Below are positions 49,181 to 59,959 of a stretch of DNA of 64,000 nucleotides, one piece after another (positions within the stretch are counted from its first letter, which is position 1; the number at the start of each line of letters is the position of its first letter). The position numbers and the translations under genes are program-made. The stretch is taken from contig CM044959.1 of NCBI GenBank assembly GCA_024516035.1, forward strand, positions 30,118,189 through 30,182,188, given 5' to 3'. This DNA is from Bactericera cockerelli. Its lineage: Eukaryota; Arthropoda; Insecta; Hemiptera; Triozidae. A model generated the notes under the pieces. That model saw only the letters and a list, made by a program, of their open reading frames with translations. It searched no databases and was not told the DNA's origin.

Positions 49181-49782
49181 CCTCACACAGATTCAAATAT
49201 CGCATTTTAAATGTTCAATCAAGCATGAGGACATCGAGACCATTCATTCAATACCCCACTCGATAGGTTTTTAATAAAAAAAAATATCAACCGGACCTTG
49301 TTTTTGGTCCTTTTTCGTTTTTTTTTTTTACCACAGTGCGGCCCCCTTAGCTTTCACGATCATAAAATTTCAAGGGCCTTGCTTTATTAAATAAAAATAG
49401 AAAAATCGCTTTAATTTTTAACAAAATCGGCACCCATTAGGCCCCGAATAGCCTAATTCGGCCCAAAAACTATAGATAAAATTCCAGGACTCCAATAAAC
49501 ATATGTATACAAAATTACATGAATTTTGAAGAATCAAACAGACAAACGAAAGCCAAATCGTCTAGTATCGAAGTTAAAACAGAACCTCCCCCTTAAACAA
49601 AAAACAGTCTCGGAACCATCTCCGAGATCTAGGAACGAGATTGTATCGTCCTGTCTCGGATCCCAAAAAATGATATCGGAGACACCTAGGAGACCATTCG
49701 GAGACTGCTCCGGGACAGTCTACGTCCGCACCATAGCGTCGATTGCTGGTGCTCGAGATTGCTCCAAGATCGGTCTCGGGAA

Positions 49783-49935
49783 CTGTCTCCGAGATCATTC
49801 TCGGGGACCGTCTCCGAGCCTTCTCGGAACCGTCTCCGAGAACATTCTCGGGGACTGTCTCCGAGCCTTCTCGGGGACTGTCTCCGAGCCTTCTCGAACC
49901 GTCTCCGAGAACATTCTCGGGGACTGTCTCTTCTA
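49783..49935. repeat. Palindromic minisatellite, ~23-25 bp unit, about seven copies
   Basis: Units read CTCGGGGACTGTCTCCGAG plus a CCTT or AACATT spacer. Each unit is close to self-complementary, so each can form its own hairpin. Confidence 0.85.
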
Positions 49936-50129
49936 GACCACAGACCGTTTTAAATACCCTGGGAATTTTAGCTGTAAAACCACCTAAAAATAATACGATA
50001 CATTTTTTAAATAGAACATTTTTTTTATTGTGAAATTTAAAATAAAATAATTAAGAACAAAACAAAAATAAAAGAAGAATACACCTTAAAGAATGAAAAA
50101 TCCCAATAAGAGACTAGAAACAATTGGAA

Positions 50130-50190
50130 TAAAGAGATTGCCATAGGCAATAACCAATAACCCCGCCCTTTAGTTAGGACATATGTATAG
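50130..50190 (+). repeat. LINE 3' tail remnant
   Basis: agagattgccataggcaata and ccccgccctttagttaggac match 16425-16500. Confidence 0.4.
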
Positions 50191-51175
50191 GACATAGGAT
50201 ACGAATTCAATTTTTAATATTAATTTTTCGAGTTTAAGTCAGTTCTAACTCAGTTAGGGTCCATTTCTGACCCCTAGTTGATAGAGATAATCCATGCTTA
50301 TTTGACCCAAGGAATCTAAGGTATCAATATATTTATGCAATCAATTTAGAAACATTAGAAAAAAAATTGACATGAAAATAAAAGTATCACATAAGTTCAC
50401 ATCTTAAAAGTATCTCTATCTTTAGTCACAGCAGACTACCCAGACGGCACAGAAAGTGTTTAAAAAGATTTTAAAAACACTTATTTTGACAAGATTCAAA
50501 CATTTTATATAAAGCTTATTTTGACAAGGCTTAACATTTTAGAAACACTTTTATAAGCTTACTATTTCCTCCCCCTGAGCATTTTATTAAGCTTATTTTT
50601 ACAAGGTTTTGGAAATTGAATACCTACTTAATAATTAAGGGGCTCCATATTGAATTTCATACCACCGCCATTGCCCGGAAAAAATTGAAAATTGTGATTT
50701 CACAGGAAATTTTTAAAATTAATTTGGATTTGATGAAAAATATACTATTTCAAGGCAATTTGGTTCTACAATGATGAAAAGCTGTTGATGAAATGCTAAC
50801 ATTAATAAATAAGAAGACAATTTGTGTTTTTCAGTTTTATATTTTTCCATTTTCATGGTAAAAGAATTAAAAGCAAAAATATGTAACAAACAAAAACATG
50901 AAACAAACAGAATATAATACATAGAATCAGCAGATAAATTAAGCCAAGTGGACTTAATTAATCTAAATCTATTATACATATAGGTAATTAAGAGAGAGAT
51001 GTGCTGAAATGCCATCTTCCTGCCCAGCAGCAGGCTGCCCGAAGACAAAGACTACCAGAACAGAAGTTGAGATTATTAGAGATGAAATTAGGAAATAGAA
51101 CCCAGAGAGAATTTTGACTATAATATGGCATTCATAAAAAAAAGAACAGTCTTCCAGATTTTTTTTTTTGTTTGA
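50191..51175. other. No gene seen
   Basis: AT-rich interior of the inverted-repeat element. The three aagcttattttgaca/aagcttatttttaca-like repeats near 50510-50600 are the only pattern. Confidence 0.4.
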
Positions 51176-51960
51176 TTAAAGTGGGTTTAACCTCAATTGC
51201 ATAGTCATATCATGACCGAGGTTTTACCCTCATTTGCAGGAAACTCACAAACCTGTTACCCACATTAAGCTCACCGAGCCTGGGTTGGGCCATTTTATTC
51301 TGAATTTACTGGGAATAGTACCAGGTAGCCACATTAACCTCACCCAGCCTGATAAAGGCTGTGTATACACATGTCAGCCTCATATTTTCTAAAGAAGGAG
51401 AATTATCTGTTTCACAACAACAAAAATGAACCAAAATCTTTAGATTACGGGGAGTAGTCAAATCTTGAATAATACAAGCTACTGTTTTAAAAATTAAAAT
51501 TAATGAACACATTATAGTAAAAAATGTACTTATTACAAGTAAAAAAACTGTCTAAATTTGCAACACTTAATACTTCTTCTAAACTTACAATATTTTTTTA
51601 TATGTTATAACTGGTTCATGAAAAACCCCTGTCCTGATTTGAGATAGTGAGGATGGGAATTTCATTCTGAATTTAATGGGAACAGTACCAGATACCCACA
51701 TTCACCTCACTCAGCCTGAGTAGGGCTAGATATACCAGCCTCACATTTTCGGAGAACAGATTTATTTATTTAAAATAAAAATGGGGGTTGTATACTGAAT
51801 TTACTGGGAATAGTCCCAGCTACCCACATTAACCTCACTTAGCCTGATAAGGGCTAGGAATGCCTCATTTTTAAAGGGAACAGAATTGCTGTTTGAAAGA
51901 AAAAAAAAACTGTGAATTGAACACAGGATCTATTGATTATGGAACAGTATAGTCAAATCT
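51176..51960. repeat. Cluster of four gtttaacgtcg/cacccagcctg SINE bodies
   Basis: Copies or fragments at about 51176-51300, 51300-51500, 51640-51745 and 51775-51960 each show cagctacccacattaacctc-like and cacccagcctg-like motifs. The spacing suggests tandem or nested insertion. Confidence 0.6.
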
Positions 51961-52839
51961 TCAATAATGTGAACCTATTAAAAAGCCTTTAGCTAGTCAG
52001 TTCTCTGTTCATAGTTGTCTAGCAAAACACTGGTCTTTTCCCTGTTTAAAATCCCCCAGTCAGACACCTGTTAAGAGTGTGATTCTGATTAAGTGGAATA
52101 TCTGGAACAGGTTAATCTCCAGCATTTCCACATACATATCCTGGTTTGACTATAAAAAAATGTAAAATGTAAGATATTGTTTAGATATTGCTTACCCCAC
52201 TAATTGGAGTGTAAAACTCACTTATGATTAATGCATGGAAATTGGTACACTTTAGAACAGTAAACTTTTTAAAGTAGAGAAAAATTTCTTTTTAGTTACA
52301 CCCTAAAACTATGATGTAGGAACTTTAGAAGAGTCAACTTGTTGGACTTTTATCAGAAATTGTTAGATATAATTATTTTGTGTAAATCATCAATTTGTAG
52401 TCACTTTCACTTATCCCATGTCAGGTTCAATATGTTTGAGGAGGGAGGCAGCTTCAATAGGTTTCTTCAGGTTGAAGCTATGTTGGATTGGATGCACAAT
52501 ACATGTAAACAGGTGGAAAATATCATGTGGATTTCCTCCATAGATCATAATTATTTTAGTAGTAGTATCTATTGATTGCAATCAATAGATACTAACACAA
52601 GGGTATGTCTGTGAAAACCAAACACTTTTGCAAAAGAAGAAACTATAAAAAGATTACACATTACACCTATTATGATATGATAAAACAACTTACGACTTTT
52701 ATAAAAGATTACAACATTTACCTACAGGAGATTTTTTTTTAATTTATGTTTAACGTCGCATAAAACAAAGAACTTTAAAAATTAAAAACAAAATGCGTGC
52801 ACGCTCTTAAGATATGGAGCCAGGCGCATTGCGGTGTTG
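51961..52839. other. No gene seen
   Basis: AT-rich sequence. A perfect short palindrome (atctattgattgcaatcaat with its partner) occurs near 52566-52592. No coding frame is supported. Confidence 0.4.
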
Positions 52840-53115
52840 CCACAGGGTATTGGATCTCGTTCGGAGACCGTTCCGAGACCATGTACTCGGGACGTTAGCT
52901 TGGAGTTAGCTTGGATCTTGTCCCGAGTTAGCTCGGGCATAGATCCGGGATAGGTTCCGAGTAAGTTGGTTAAACATTCTCCGGGAGAGTTTCTATCCAT
53001 TCCCGCAGTACTCCCAGAGAAAGATGTTTCCGAGCACGCTGTTTTTACTCTCTCGTATCAATTCCGAGACTACTATATCGGAGTTAGTAGATCAGAGACA
53101 CCTTTTTGTTTAAGG
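52840..53115. repeat. Diverged GC-rich ccgag/ctcgg repeats
   Basis: Segments such as cggagaccgttccgagacc, ctcgggacg and tcccgagttagctcggg resemble the minisatellite at 49783 in inverted sense, but more diverged. A gtttaaggggtcac edge matches the left array edge (ccccttaaac). Confidence 0.6.
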
Positions 53116-53215
53116 GGTCACTATACTGAGGCCGCTTCGCTCCCTCACTGTGTTTGGTTATCCATTCAAAGGTGAAATATTTTCTTCTGGGTATAGTTTT
53201 TCTATAGTTCCCAGG

Positions 53216-53400
53216 AGCTGCCCCAAAGGGGTCCACTTTGGAATCTTAAATCGAACCAACCTCTTTGTAATACATTTCTGAAAAGTAATTCACTTCGGAA
53301 ATATAATAAACAAATTTAATATTTTTAATCAAAACAAGCCTAGAGATTTATCGTACATTTCATATCACATGTTTCAGTATTTTTATTATATACTAAGCGA
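53216..53400. repeat. Half copy of the 29002-type foldback
   Basis: actttggaatcttaaatcg, aatcaaaacaagcc and tttcagtatttttattata match the inner left arm of 29002-29818. It splits the right arm of the 49370-53645 element. Confidence 0.55.
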
Positions 53401-53645
53401 ACGCAGGGAGGTTCTGTTTTAACTTTTGGGTATCTAGATGATTTGGCTTTCGTTTGTCTCTGTCTTTTCCGCGATAACTCCCGACTGGACTCTTCAAAAT
53501 TGTTGAAAATTTATATACCTACATGTTCATTGGAGCCTGAAATTTTACCTATTATTTTTGGACCGATTCGGGTAATTCAAGGCCGCACCGACCTTGTGAT
53601 GAAAATTAAAAATCATTCAAAGCAATAAAGGGGCCAAGACTTCAT

Positions 53646-54764
53646 TTTTGCTCGAAACCTAAATTGGAAAAACACCAAGTGCGTTTTAAAATTATCTTCA
53701 ATCGGCAACACTGAATCTAGACTCGTTGCAGTCGAGCGGCGTCACTGGAAATCTGCGTACGCACAGTGCGTGCTCATAGTGCTGCGTGCGTACGTCGACT
53801 TCAGTTTTGAGTTCGTCAAATCGTCCATTCACCAACGACAATCAACTCCACACATCATATTTTTGAATTTTTTTAATACAATTAAAAGTTCAGCAGTATG
53901 AACTTGTGTTGAGTGTTGAGTTGCCCTGCATGGACATGAACTTGTGAATCTGCGGCGTGAAGGTATTTTAGAACAGCCTCTAGTTCTGTTTTACTAATAT
54001 TCATATAGTCAACAAAGATGAACAGGAGTACAGTGAGTTAAATGAAAAGGATGTACTGGGTAAGTTTTGCTTTGCAAAGTTTTCATGGTCTAATTTTGAA
54101 AAACATTCAGGCCTCCTTGAAATTTTAGACAAACCCCTCATGGATGTGGTATTAAAACCAGTACTCATGAGTTTTGCATAAATGGTATCATAATCATGAG
54201 CAGGGATGGCTGGTGCTAAGGAGCTGCTGAACTCCAGCACCCCAGACAAAAAAAGTTTGTTTTTTCATGTCTCTTTAGCTAGTACTAAATGAAAATCACT
54301 CTTTTTCAATTGAGACCCTTTTTCATTGTCTTAGTTTGTAAATGATAAAAACAATGAAAATATGTTCAATTAAATTGACCCTTCTCACCCATCAGAGGGA
54401 GGCATACTACAAAATGGGCAAGCTGCAACACAGACCACCATTTCCAACCCATCTGGTCAATCCAGGCTGGATGAGGTCAGTGTGAGTAGCTGGCTAGTGA
54501 GTTTCCTGAAAATGACCCCCCGCCTTGATATGACCTTGTATTGTTTTTTTTTTTTTTTTTTAATAGGGTTTTTGAGTGCAAACCCAAAACCCTTTGGGTT
54601 TCTGGTTACTATCAAAATCATCTGAATTACTGAAGCCACAATAAAGACATTATTTTTGATACCAATTTCAATTAAAACCACTTTTTGGCACAAATTAGTT
54701 TCTTTTCAAGCCATGTAAATGTGGATTATCAAGGGGGTTCCCCCGCTGACTCAATTTATCAGGA
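53646..54764. other. No gene seen; repeat fragments
   Basis: Contains a CpG-bearing stretch at 53740-53830, a fragment of the 30521 hAT MITE at 54197-54245 (gtgctaaggagctgc, ccagcaccccagac), a SINE fragment at 54388-54445 (cccatcagagggaggcat) and a gtttcctgaaa-type SINE remnant near 54480-54540. Confidence 0.4.
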
Positions 54765-55075
54765 TTTTCTATGTACCTTTTCTCAAAAACTACTTGAACT
54801 AGACAGCTAATTTTGTTTTGAACTGTTACATTTTCTCTTGAATGTGTCAAGCGTTTTTCCCAAAATTGTCGGTTTTTCTATTTTTGACAGTCATTAGAAA
54901 AACAGTCTAAATTTGATATACTAAAACTGACAATTAAAAATTATTTTCTCAACTTTGTAAATGTTTGCAGCTAAAAGAGCTTGACACATCCAAGAAAAAA
55001 TGTTAAAGTTTAGAATAGGAAAAGGTACAAATAAATGAACCTTTTCCTGAGAAAAGGTACATTGAATGCGCAATA
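54765..55075. mobile_element. Foldback MITE
   Basis: gtaccttttctcaaaaa and ttcttggatgtgtcaagc-like segments occur in opposite senses on either side of 54920 (left aatgtgtcaagcg, right gcttgacacatcc). It is non-coding and lies just upstream of the ZNF830-like gene. Confidence 0.45.
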
Positions 55076-55318
55076 CCTGATTTTACTGGAGAGCACTTTT
55101 TTTGACAAGTAGGGAGGTTCCCATCTTCAAATTACTGCAAAACGGTGTTGGTGTATCGGAAATGTTGTTTGTCTATGTCTTCAATAATTTTGTCCAATTA
55201 AAATTTAATTCCAGTGTCATGTGCCACAACAAGAGTGAGTCAACAGGGATGTTTCATATGGACCAGAAGATTTAAATGTACTTTTAGTTCAATATTAATG
55301 AAACTTCAATCTTCAATA

Positions 55319-58300
55319 ATGTCTAAGAAAATCACTCAAAATGATCTAAGGAGGCTCATGTCCCAGAAAAAAATGACATCCTCCAGATTGCAAAGAAAAT
55401 AGACTCTCCATTGGCAAAATATCCTTTATGTTACACAATCTATCAGTATTTATTTGTTAGTTATCTCACCTAGCCATTCTTGTAACAGCTGTGCATGCAG
55501 TGCATGCTTCATTTAATATTATTTATTCAATGTGATTTGATTTGAGTCAGTAAATTAAGTTGATTAGTATTCATTACGTGTAAATATCTGAAATATGCAT
55601 ACGGATATCTAGATATAGCTGAAGAGTCATAAATGGAAGATCACACACTTTTAATTGAACAACTTTATGGAGGGAACCGTCAGATAAAATGTGTATAGAC
55701 AATGTTTGCTACACAAACTATCCCCACCATGTATCTATCATGGATAGGTCATAAATGTTCTTTGTGAGTCATACAAAGATAGGTTTTGTTAATCTGAGTA
55801 GAATAGTAGGGTTATGAGTTTAGTTTAGGTTTGCAAGACTAAACATCATTGCAGTAAGTTAAATGTGGTTTCACAGCTATCTGAACAAATAAATAATCAA
55901 TCTAATATATAAATGTCTAAAGTGGGAAATCAAACAAAAAGATTTTAAATGCCAATTGAAATAATGGATGCTAAGTAGATTAAATAATAATGTTAATGTT
56001 GTTGCTTCCTTAACCATAAGTTTACACATACAAAGATAATCAACTCTGGTGCATTGTCTGTGACAGCATTGTCAAGAGTGATGCTGTGTGGCCAATACAT
56101 ATCAATAGTAAGAAGCACAAAGAAAATATTAATAGCAAGAAATCCATACCTGTGCAGACCAACATTGCCTTTAGTGTACCCAACCTGAAGAGGCCTGCAG
56201 ATGTTCCTGCCCCTCTTCCTCCCCCTCCCAAACAAATCAAAAGTAAATATTTTTCATCAAAAAATTGATTGTTCAGAAATTTTGCAGAGTAAGTTCAAAC
56301 GATATAATATAAACAATACAATAACCTTAATTTCCTAAGTAGTCACCATGGTCAAGTGGTTTAGGCCACTAGGTTTGCACGCACGGTGACTGGGGTTCAA
56401 TCGCAAATGGTTCAAAATTTATGCTCTGTACTTAGATGTACTGGGTCCAGTTATACCTTGAGAGAAAAAATGAGTAGTTTCTTGTATGAGCGACATTATC
56501 AGAATATAAGGAATAATATAAAATAATTTGAAAAAGTAGAGGAGACTCTTAGTAATGCTGCACTTCCCACAAAAAATGTGAAGAAGCTCTGTGCTTCACC
56601 ACAAAGCAATCATACTTTAACTTTAAAATATTTTAAATAATTATTTTGTCAATCTTTTCTCTACATTGTGTTCTAGGTATATTAAAAAATCCAATTGCAC
56701 CTCCTACCAATCAATCACTACCTGATGATTTTTTTGATTCCTCTGTAACTACAAAACCTCCAAGCCTGGGTCATCTTACTCTACCACAAACATCCTCACA
56801 GGAAGACAGTCATGCTGCTATGGACATTGATGTTCCCGTGCCTGTTGAAAAAGAGGAAGATAAGGCTGAACCCCCTCTACCTGAGGGATTTTTTGATGAT
56901 CCAATATTGAATGCAAAGGTAAGAAAGATTACCTAGAATTTGTGAGAATCATAAAATATTTTTACATTAATCATTGTACTTATTGGCAAAATAACACTGG
57001 CTCCAAAATCTGTAAAAGTTTATTTTGTTGATTGCCATAGAATAGGTGGTTTGGTGGAAAATGTCCCAGGCATTATTACCACCCTCAATCAATCTTTTTT
57101 TTCTTGTTACATTCTGATTTTACTTATAAAGTTTGGTTAAAAATATTCAATATTAATCATGGATAGGGTTTTACTACTCTTTCTTTTCTGTGTACTTGTG
57201 CATAAAGATATTAAAATACTAACAGTGAAATCTCTCCTTCTGCATCTGAATCCTTTAATGTGTCAGTCATCAGCATGACAAACCAATATTACGTAGGTAG
57301 ATCAATAAGTACCCGTGTTTAGGGACATGTTACATCATTGGTGAAACTTGTTGATACTTTTGATGGAACGACATCTCAAATGACCACATCCAAAGTTTGA
57401 AACTGATTACTCTCTTAGTTTTCATTTATCGGTCACTTGAAGTTGTTGTGTTGTGTATAGCTGAGTGATATGGAAAAAGAACAGTACCGAGCAGTTATTC
57501 GATTCCTTTTTTTGGACGGGAAAAAATGTGATGAGATAAAATTAAAGTTAGATGCTGTGTACGGGAGCTCTTCACCTTCTATGACCACTGTTCGCTTTTG
57601 GTTTAATGAATTTAAACGAGGGCGCACAAGCATTTTTGACGAGGACCGCCCAGGACGCCCAGAAGACGTGTGTACCGAGGAAGTCGTGGAAAAAGTGCAT
57701 GATATGATTCTCAAAGATCGCCGAACAAAAGTACGTGAAGTAGCTGAGAGTGTGGGCATTTCATATGGAACTGTTTTTAAAATCCTTCATGATAAGCTGG
57801 GCATGAGAAAACTATCGGCGCGATGGGTGCCGCGATTGCTCACAATTGACAACAAACGAATTCGGCTGAATTGTTCAAAGGCTAGTTTAGAACTCTTCAA
57901 TCGCAATCCAGATGATTTTTTGCGTCGAGTTGTGACCGTTGATGAAACCTGGATACATCACTATACCCCAGAAACCAAACAGCAGTCAAAAGAATGGACT
58001 TTGGTTGGAGAATCTGCCCCAAAGAAGGCGAAATCGGTCCAATCGGCCGGAAAAGTCATGGCTACCGTTTTTTGGGATGCAAAGGGCATTATTCTTATTG
58101 ACTTCTTGGAAAAAGGAAAAACAATAACTGCTGCATATTATAGTGAGTTATTGACACGATTTGATGCAAAATTGAAGGAGACACGCCCCCATTTGGCGAG
58201 AAAGAAAGTCTTGTTTCACCATGACAATGCACCAGCTCACTCATCTGGAATTGTTGCTGCTAAAATCCATCAACTTAGATACGAATTATTGCCACACCCA

Positions 58301-59419
58301 CCTTACTCACCTGACCTAGCCCCCTGCGATTATTTTTTGTTTCCTAACTTGAAAGTTTGGCTCGGTGGAAAGAGGTTCAGCTCAAATGATGACGTCATAA
58401 GCGAGACAAAGGGTTATTTTGAGGAGTTCGAAGGGAGCTACTTTTTGGAAGGGCTAAAAAAGTGGCAGGATCGCTGGAAGAAGTGTGTAGCCTTGAAAGG
58501 AGACTACGTCGGAAAATAGAACCCAAAAATGTAAGTATCTCGCACTCTTTTTTCAAACACGGGTACTTCTTGATCCGCCCTCGTATTATTTAAATCCATC
58601 TGAAAAAATACTTTACTAAATAAAAGAAATAATGTTTTAGGTAAGTAGAAAATCTAGTTTGAAAAGAAAATCTAGTACACACCTACTCTGCTTTGCCATT
58701 AGACCATGTTTCTGACACAAACTATCCCCACTATGTAATTATTAATAACATGTTATGCAAAAAGTTAATTTTTAAACAGTAAATCAATTCTTCTCTTTTT
58801 CCCTCGTGTATAAACAGGGTGTTACTCAATTAGAATACTATCCTAAAAGGGTTAGTGGGTCTGGTAACAGAAAATCCAAATAAACTAGTTTTCAATTCCA
58901 GACCATTTTTAATTTTACAGTCCCCCCCCCCCCCCCCACATTTTCATTTTTTTTATTTATAAAACCATAAAATACATAAAAACAGAATCAGAAAGCCAGC
59001 CAAATTTTCTTATTTTAAATCACCACTGCATTTCAGTAAAAGTCTGTTGGACTAAAGAAACCTCCATTTAATAGACTGAAGGAAATGTGAAATATATAGG
59101 CTCAAATATTGATCTTGAAATGAATAAGTTAAGAGCATGGAATTTATTCTTTTTATAATTTATTACTTGCACACAAGAAAAAAATTTCTGCACTGTTCAA
59201 TCTAGCTTTTTCTGTTCTCATTAATTTCTAATCTCATTCTACTTATCAGGCAAGAAATATTGAATACAAAGATCCAATAGAGGAAGAATGGGAAAAATTT
59301 CAGAAGGAACTCAAAGAAGAGAATACTGTATCTGCCCAGATTATTGCAGAAGACCAAGAAGAAGCTGTGACAGACAGGCAGATTGTTGAAATTGATGAGC
59401 AACTTAAAAATTGGGAAAG
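55319..59419 (+). CDS. ZNF830: ZNF830/CCDC16-like zinc-finger protein, four exons, 3' end outside or unseen
   Basis: Exons are 55319-55418, 56028-56242, 56677-56918 and 59250-59419. Exon 1 gives the family start with NDLRRLM, then SPLAK. One base appears to be missing in an A run at about 55396-55399 (AGAAAATAG), which would end translation. Exon 2 completes an atypical C2H2 finger (CIVC ... HINSKKH), and exon 3 has LPDDFFDS and LPEGFFDDP, hallmark motifs. Exon 4 is an acidic coiled coil (EEEWEKFQKEL, IDEQLKNWE). The last exon expected from the family is not found before the window ends. The family acts in pre-mRNA splicing and genome integrity in vertebrates. Intron 1 looks U12-type, and intron 3 contains a mariner. 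Confidence 0.88.
55419..56027 (+). other. Predicted U12-type AT-AC intron of the ZNF830-like gene
   Basis: The donor is |ATATCCTTT, the consensus for minor-spliceosome AT-AC introns. A perfect branch-site motif TTCCTTAAC lies at 56006-56014, about 14 nt before the terminal AC at 56026-56027. Using these sites joins the exons in phase (AA|A codon), giving the family's expected AKY...LWCIVC. No GT-AG pair gives this join. Confidence 0.85.
55540..55650 (+). repeat. Fragment of the ~580-bp satellite family
   Basis: gatttgagtcagtaaattaa to catacggatatctagatat matches 59704-59815 and part of the units beyond 62690. Confidence 0.6.
56343..56635 (+). repeat. SINE with tRNA-like head
   Basis: The head (accatggtcaagtggtttag as A-box region, ggggttcaatcgc as B box) is followed by a body shared with 5108-5445 (aaaatgagtagtttcttgta, ctcttagtaatgctgcac). 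It lies in intron 2 of the ZNF830-like gene. Confidence 0.65.
57292..58583 (+). mobile_element. mariner transposon, 1292 bp
   Basis: Ends CGTAGGTAGATCAATAAG and, in reverse complement, CGAGGGCGGATCAAGAAG begin ~29-bp inverted repeats with five mismatches. TA dinucleotides flank both sides (57290-57291, 58584-58585). It is inserted in intron 3 of the ZNF830-like gene, in sense orientation. Confidence 0.93.
57470..58519 (+). CDS. mariner transposase, open reading frame intact
   Basis: 349 residues, the usual mariner length. The N-terminal half has paired helix-turn-helix motifs (RFWFNEFKRG, VGISYGTVFKILHDKLGM) for binding the inverted repeats, then the WVPRLLT linker. The catalytic triad is DETWIHH, HHDNAPAHS and SPDLAPCDYFLFP, with exactly 34 residues between the last two Asp (DD34D). 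No stop or frameshift is seen. It cuts and pastes DNA at TA sites. Whether it is active cannot be told from sequence. The unequal inverted repeats suggest the copy is not newborn. Confidence 0.95.
   Translation: MEKEQYRAVIRFLFLDGKKCDEIKLKLDAVYGSSSPSMTTVRFWFNEFKRGRTSIFDEDRPGRPEDVCTEEVVEKVHDMILKDRRTKVREVAESVGISYGTVFKILHDKLGMRKLSARWVPRLLTIDNKRIRLNCSKASLELFNRNPDDFLRRVVTVDETWIHHYTPETKQQSKEWTLVGESAPKKAKSVQSAGKVMATVFWDAKGIILIDFLEKGKTITAAYYSELLTRFDAKLKETRPHLARKKVLFHHDNAPAHSSGIVAAKIHQLRYELLPHPPYSPDLAPCDYFLFPNLKVWLGGKRFSSNDDVISETKGYFEEFEGSYFLEGLKKWQDRWKKCVALKGDYVGK
58922..58937. repeat. Poly-C run
   Basis: Sixteen consecutive C residues in intron 3 of the ZNF830-like gene. Confidence 0.9.
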
Positions 59420-59703
59420 GTATGATCTATAAGGCGCATGCAGAAATTAATAGTACAGGGGCTCCAGTAGCAAAAGACAATATTTTTTGGGTATGTTTTA
59501 GTATTTTTTTTTTAATAAGTCTAATTTCTCTTCTTTAAAATAAGACCATTTTGAGGTCAATATGTTGAAAACTCTATATGTAAGAGCTCTTCGAGTTGTA
59601 CGTAAACATGTGGATCCAATCTCCCGTCCAGTGTGAAATCACCACTGTCAGCCACTATCTTGCTATGGAGGGAAAAATCAAGTTGATGTTTTGTTTGACC
59701 GCG
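59420..59703. other. Intron 4 (start) of the ZNF830-like gene; nothing else seen
   Basis: It follows the GT donor at 59420. The next exon was not found up to 64000. Confidence 0.4.
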
Positions 59704-59959
59704 ATTTGAGTCAGTGAATTAAGTTGATAAGTAGTATTTACTACGTTTAAATATCTGAATTATGCATACGGATATCTAGATATGGCTGAACAGTCACAAA
59801 TGGAAGATCACACAAGTGACTTCAGTTGAGTCATTGTTACCATGTGCCATCCCCTATGGTTATCAAGTCTCATTTGATGTCCTATGCTACAGTAATATTG
59901 TATATCCAGGGCTCACTGTCTTCCAAAGTTTTGGGCAGTTGGGTAGTATATATGTACAG
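59704..59959 (+). repeat. Partial satellite unit left of the foldback insertion
   Basis: Matches the satellite units beyond 62690 (tgcatacggatatct, ccagggctcactgtcttcca, gggcagttggg) and ends atatatgtacag, where the foldback begins. Confidence 0.75.

Larger units (their letters stand above)
49370..53645. mobile_element. Large inverted-repeat element with GC-rich hairpin repeats
   Basis: The left arm (about 49375-49610: ttcaagggccttgc, acaaacgaaagccaaatcgt, gttaaaacagaacctccc) is the diverged reverse complement of 53405-53640. Inside both arms lies CTCGG/CCGAG-rich repetitive DNA (49620-49940 and 52840-53115). The right arm is interrupted at about 53120-53405 by a fragment of another foldback. 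No transposase is seen, and the middle holds SINE copies. The boundaries are approximate. Confidence 0.5.

Noticed and set aside
49574..50033. Several overlapping open frames on both strands around the GC-rich repeats.
   Set aside because: They arise from the repetitive CTCGG/CCGAG units and encode low-complexity Ser/Arg/Gly strings.
53740..53960. CG-richer stretch upstream of the ZNF830-like gene, possible promoter and 5' UTR exon ending gtgaag|gtattt.
   Set aside because: Splice sites are weak and the segment adjoins repeat fragments. Transcript data would be needed.
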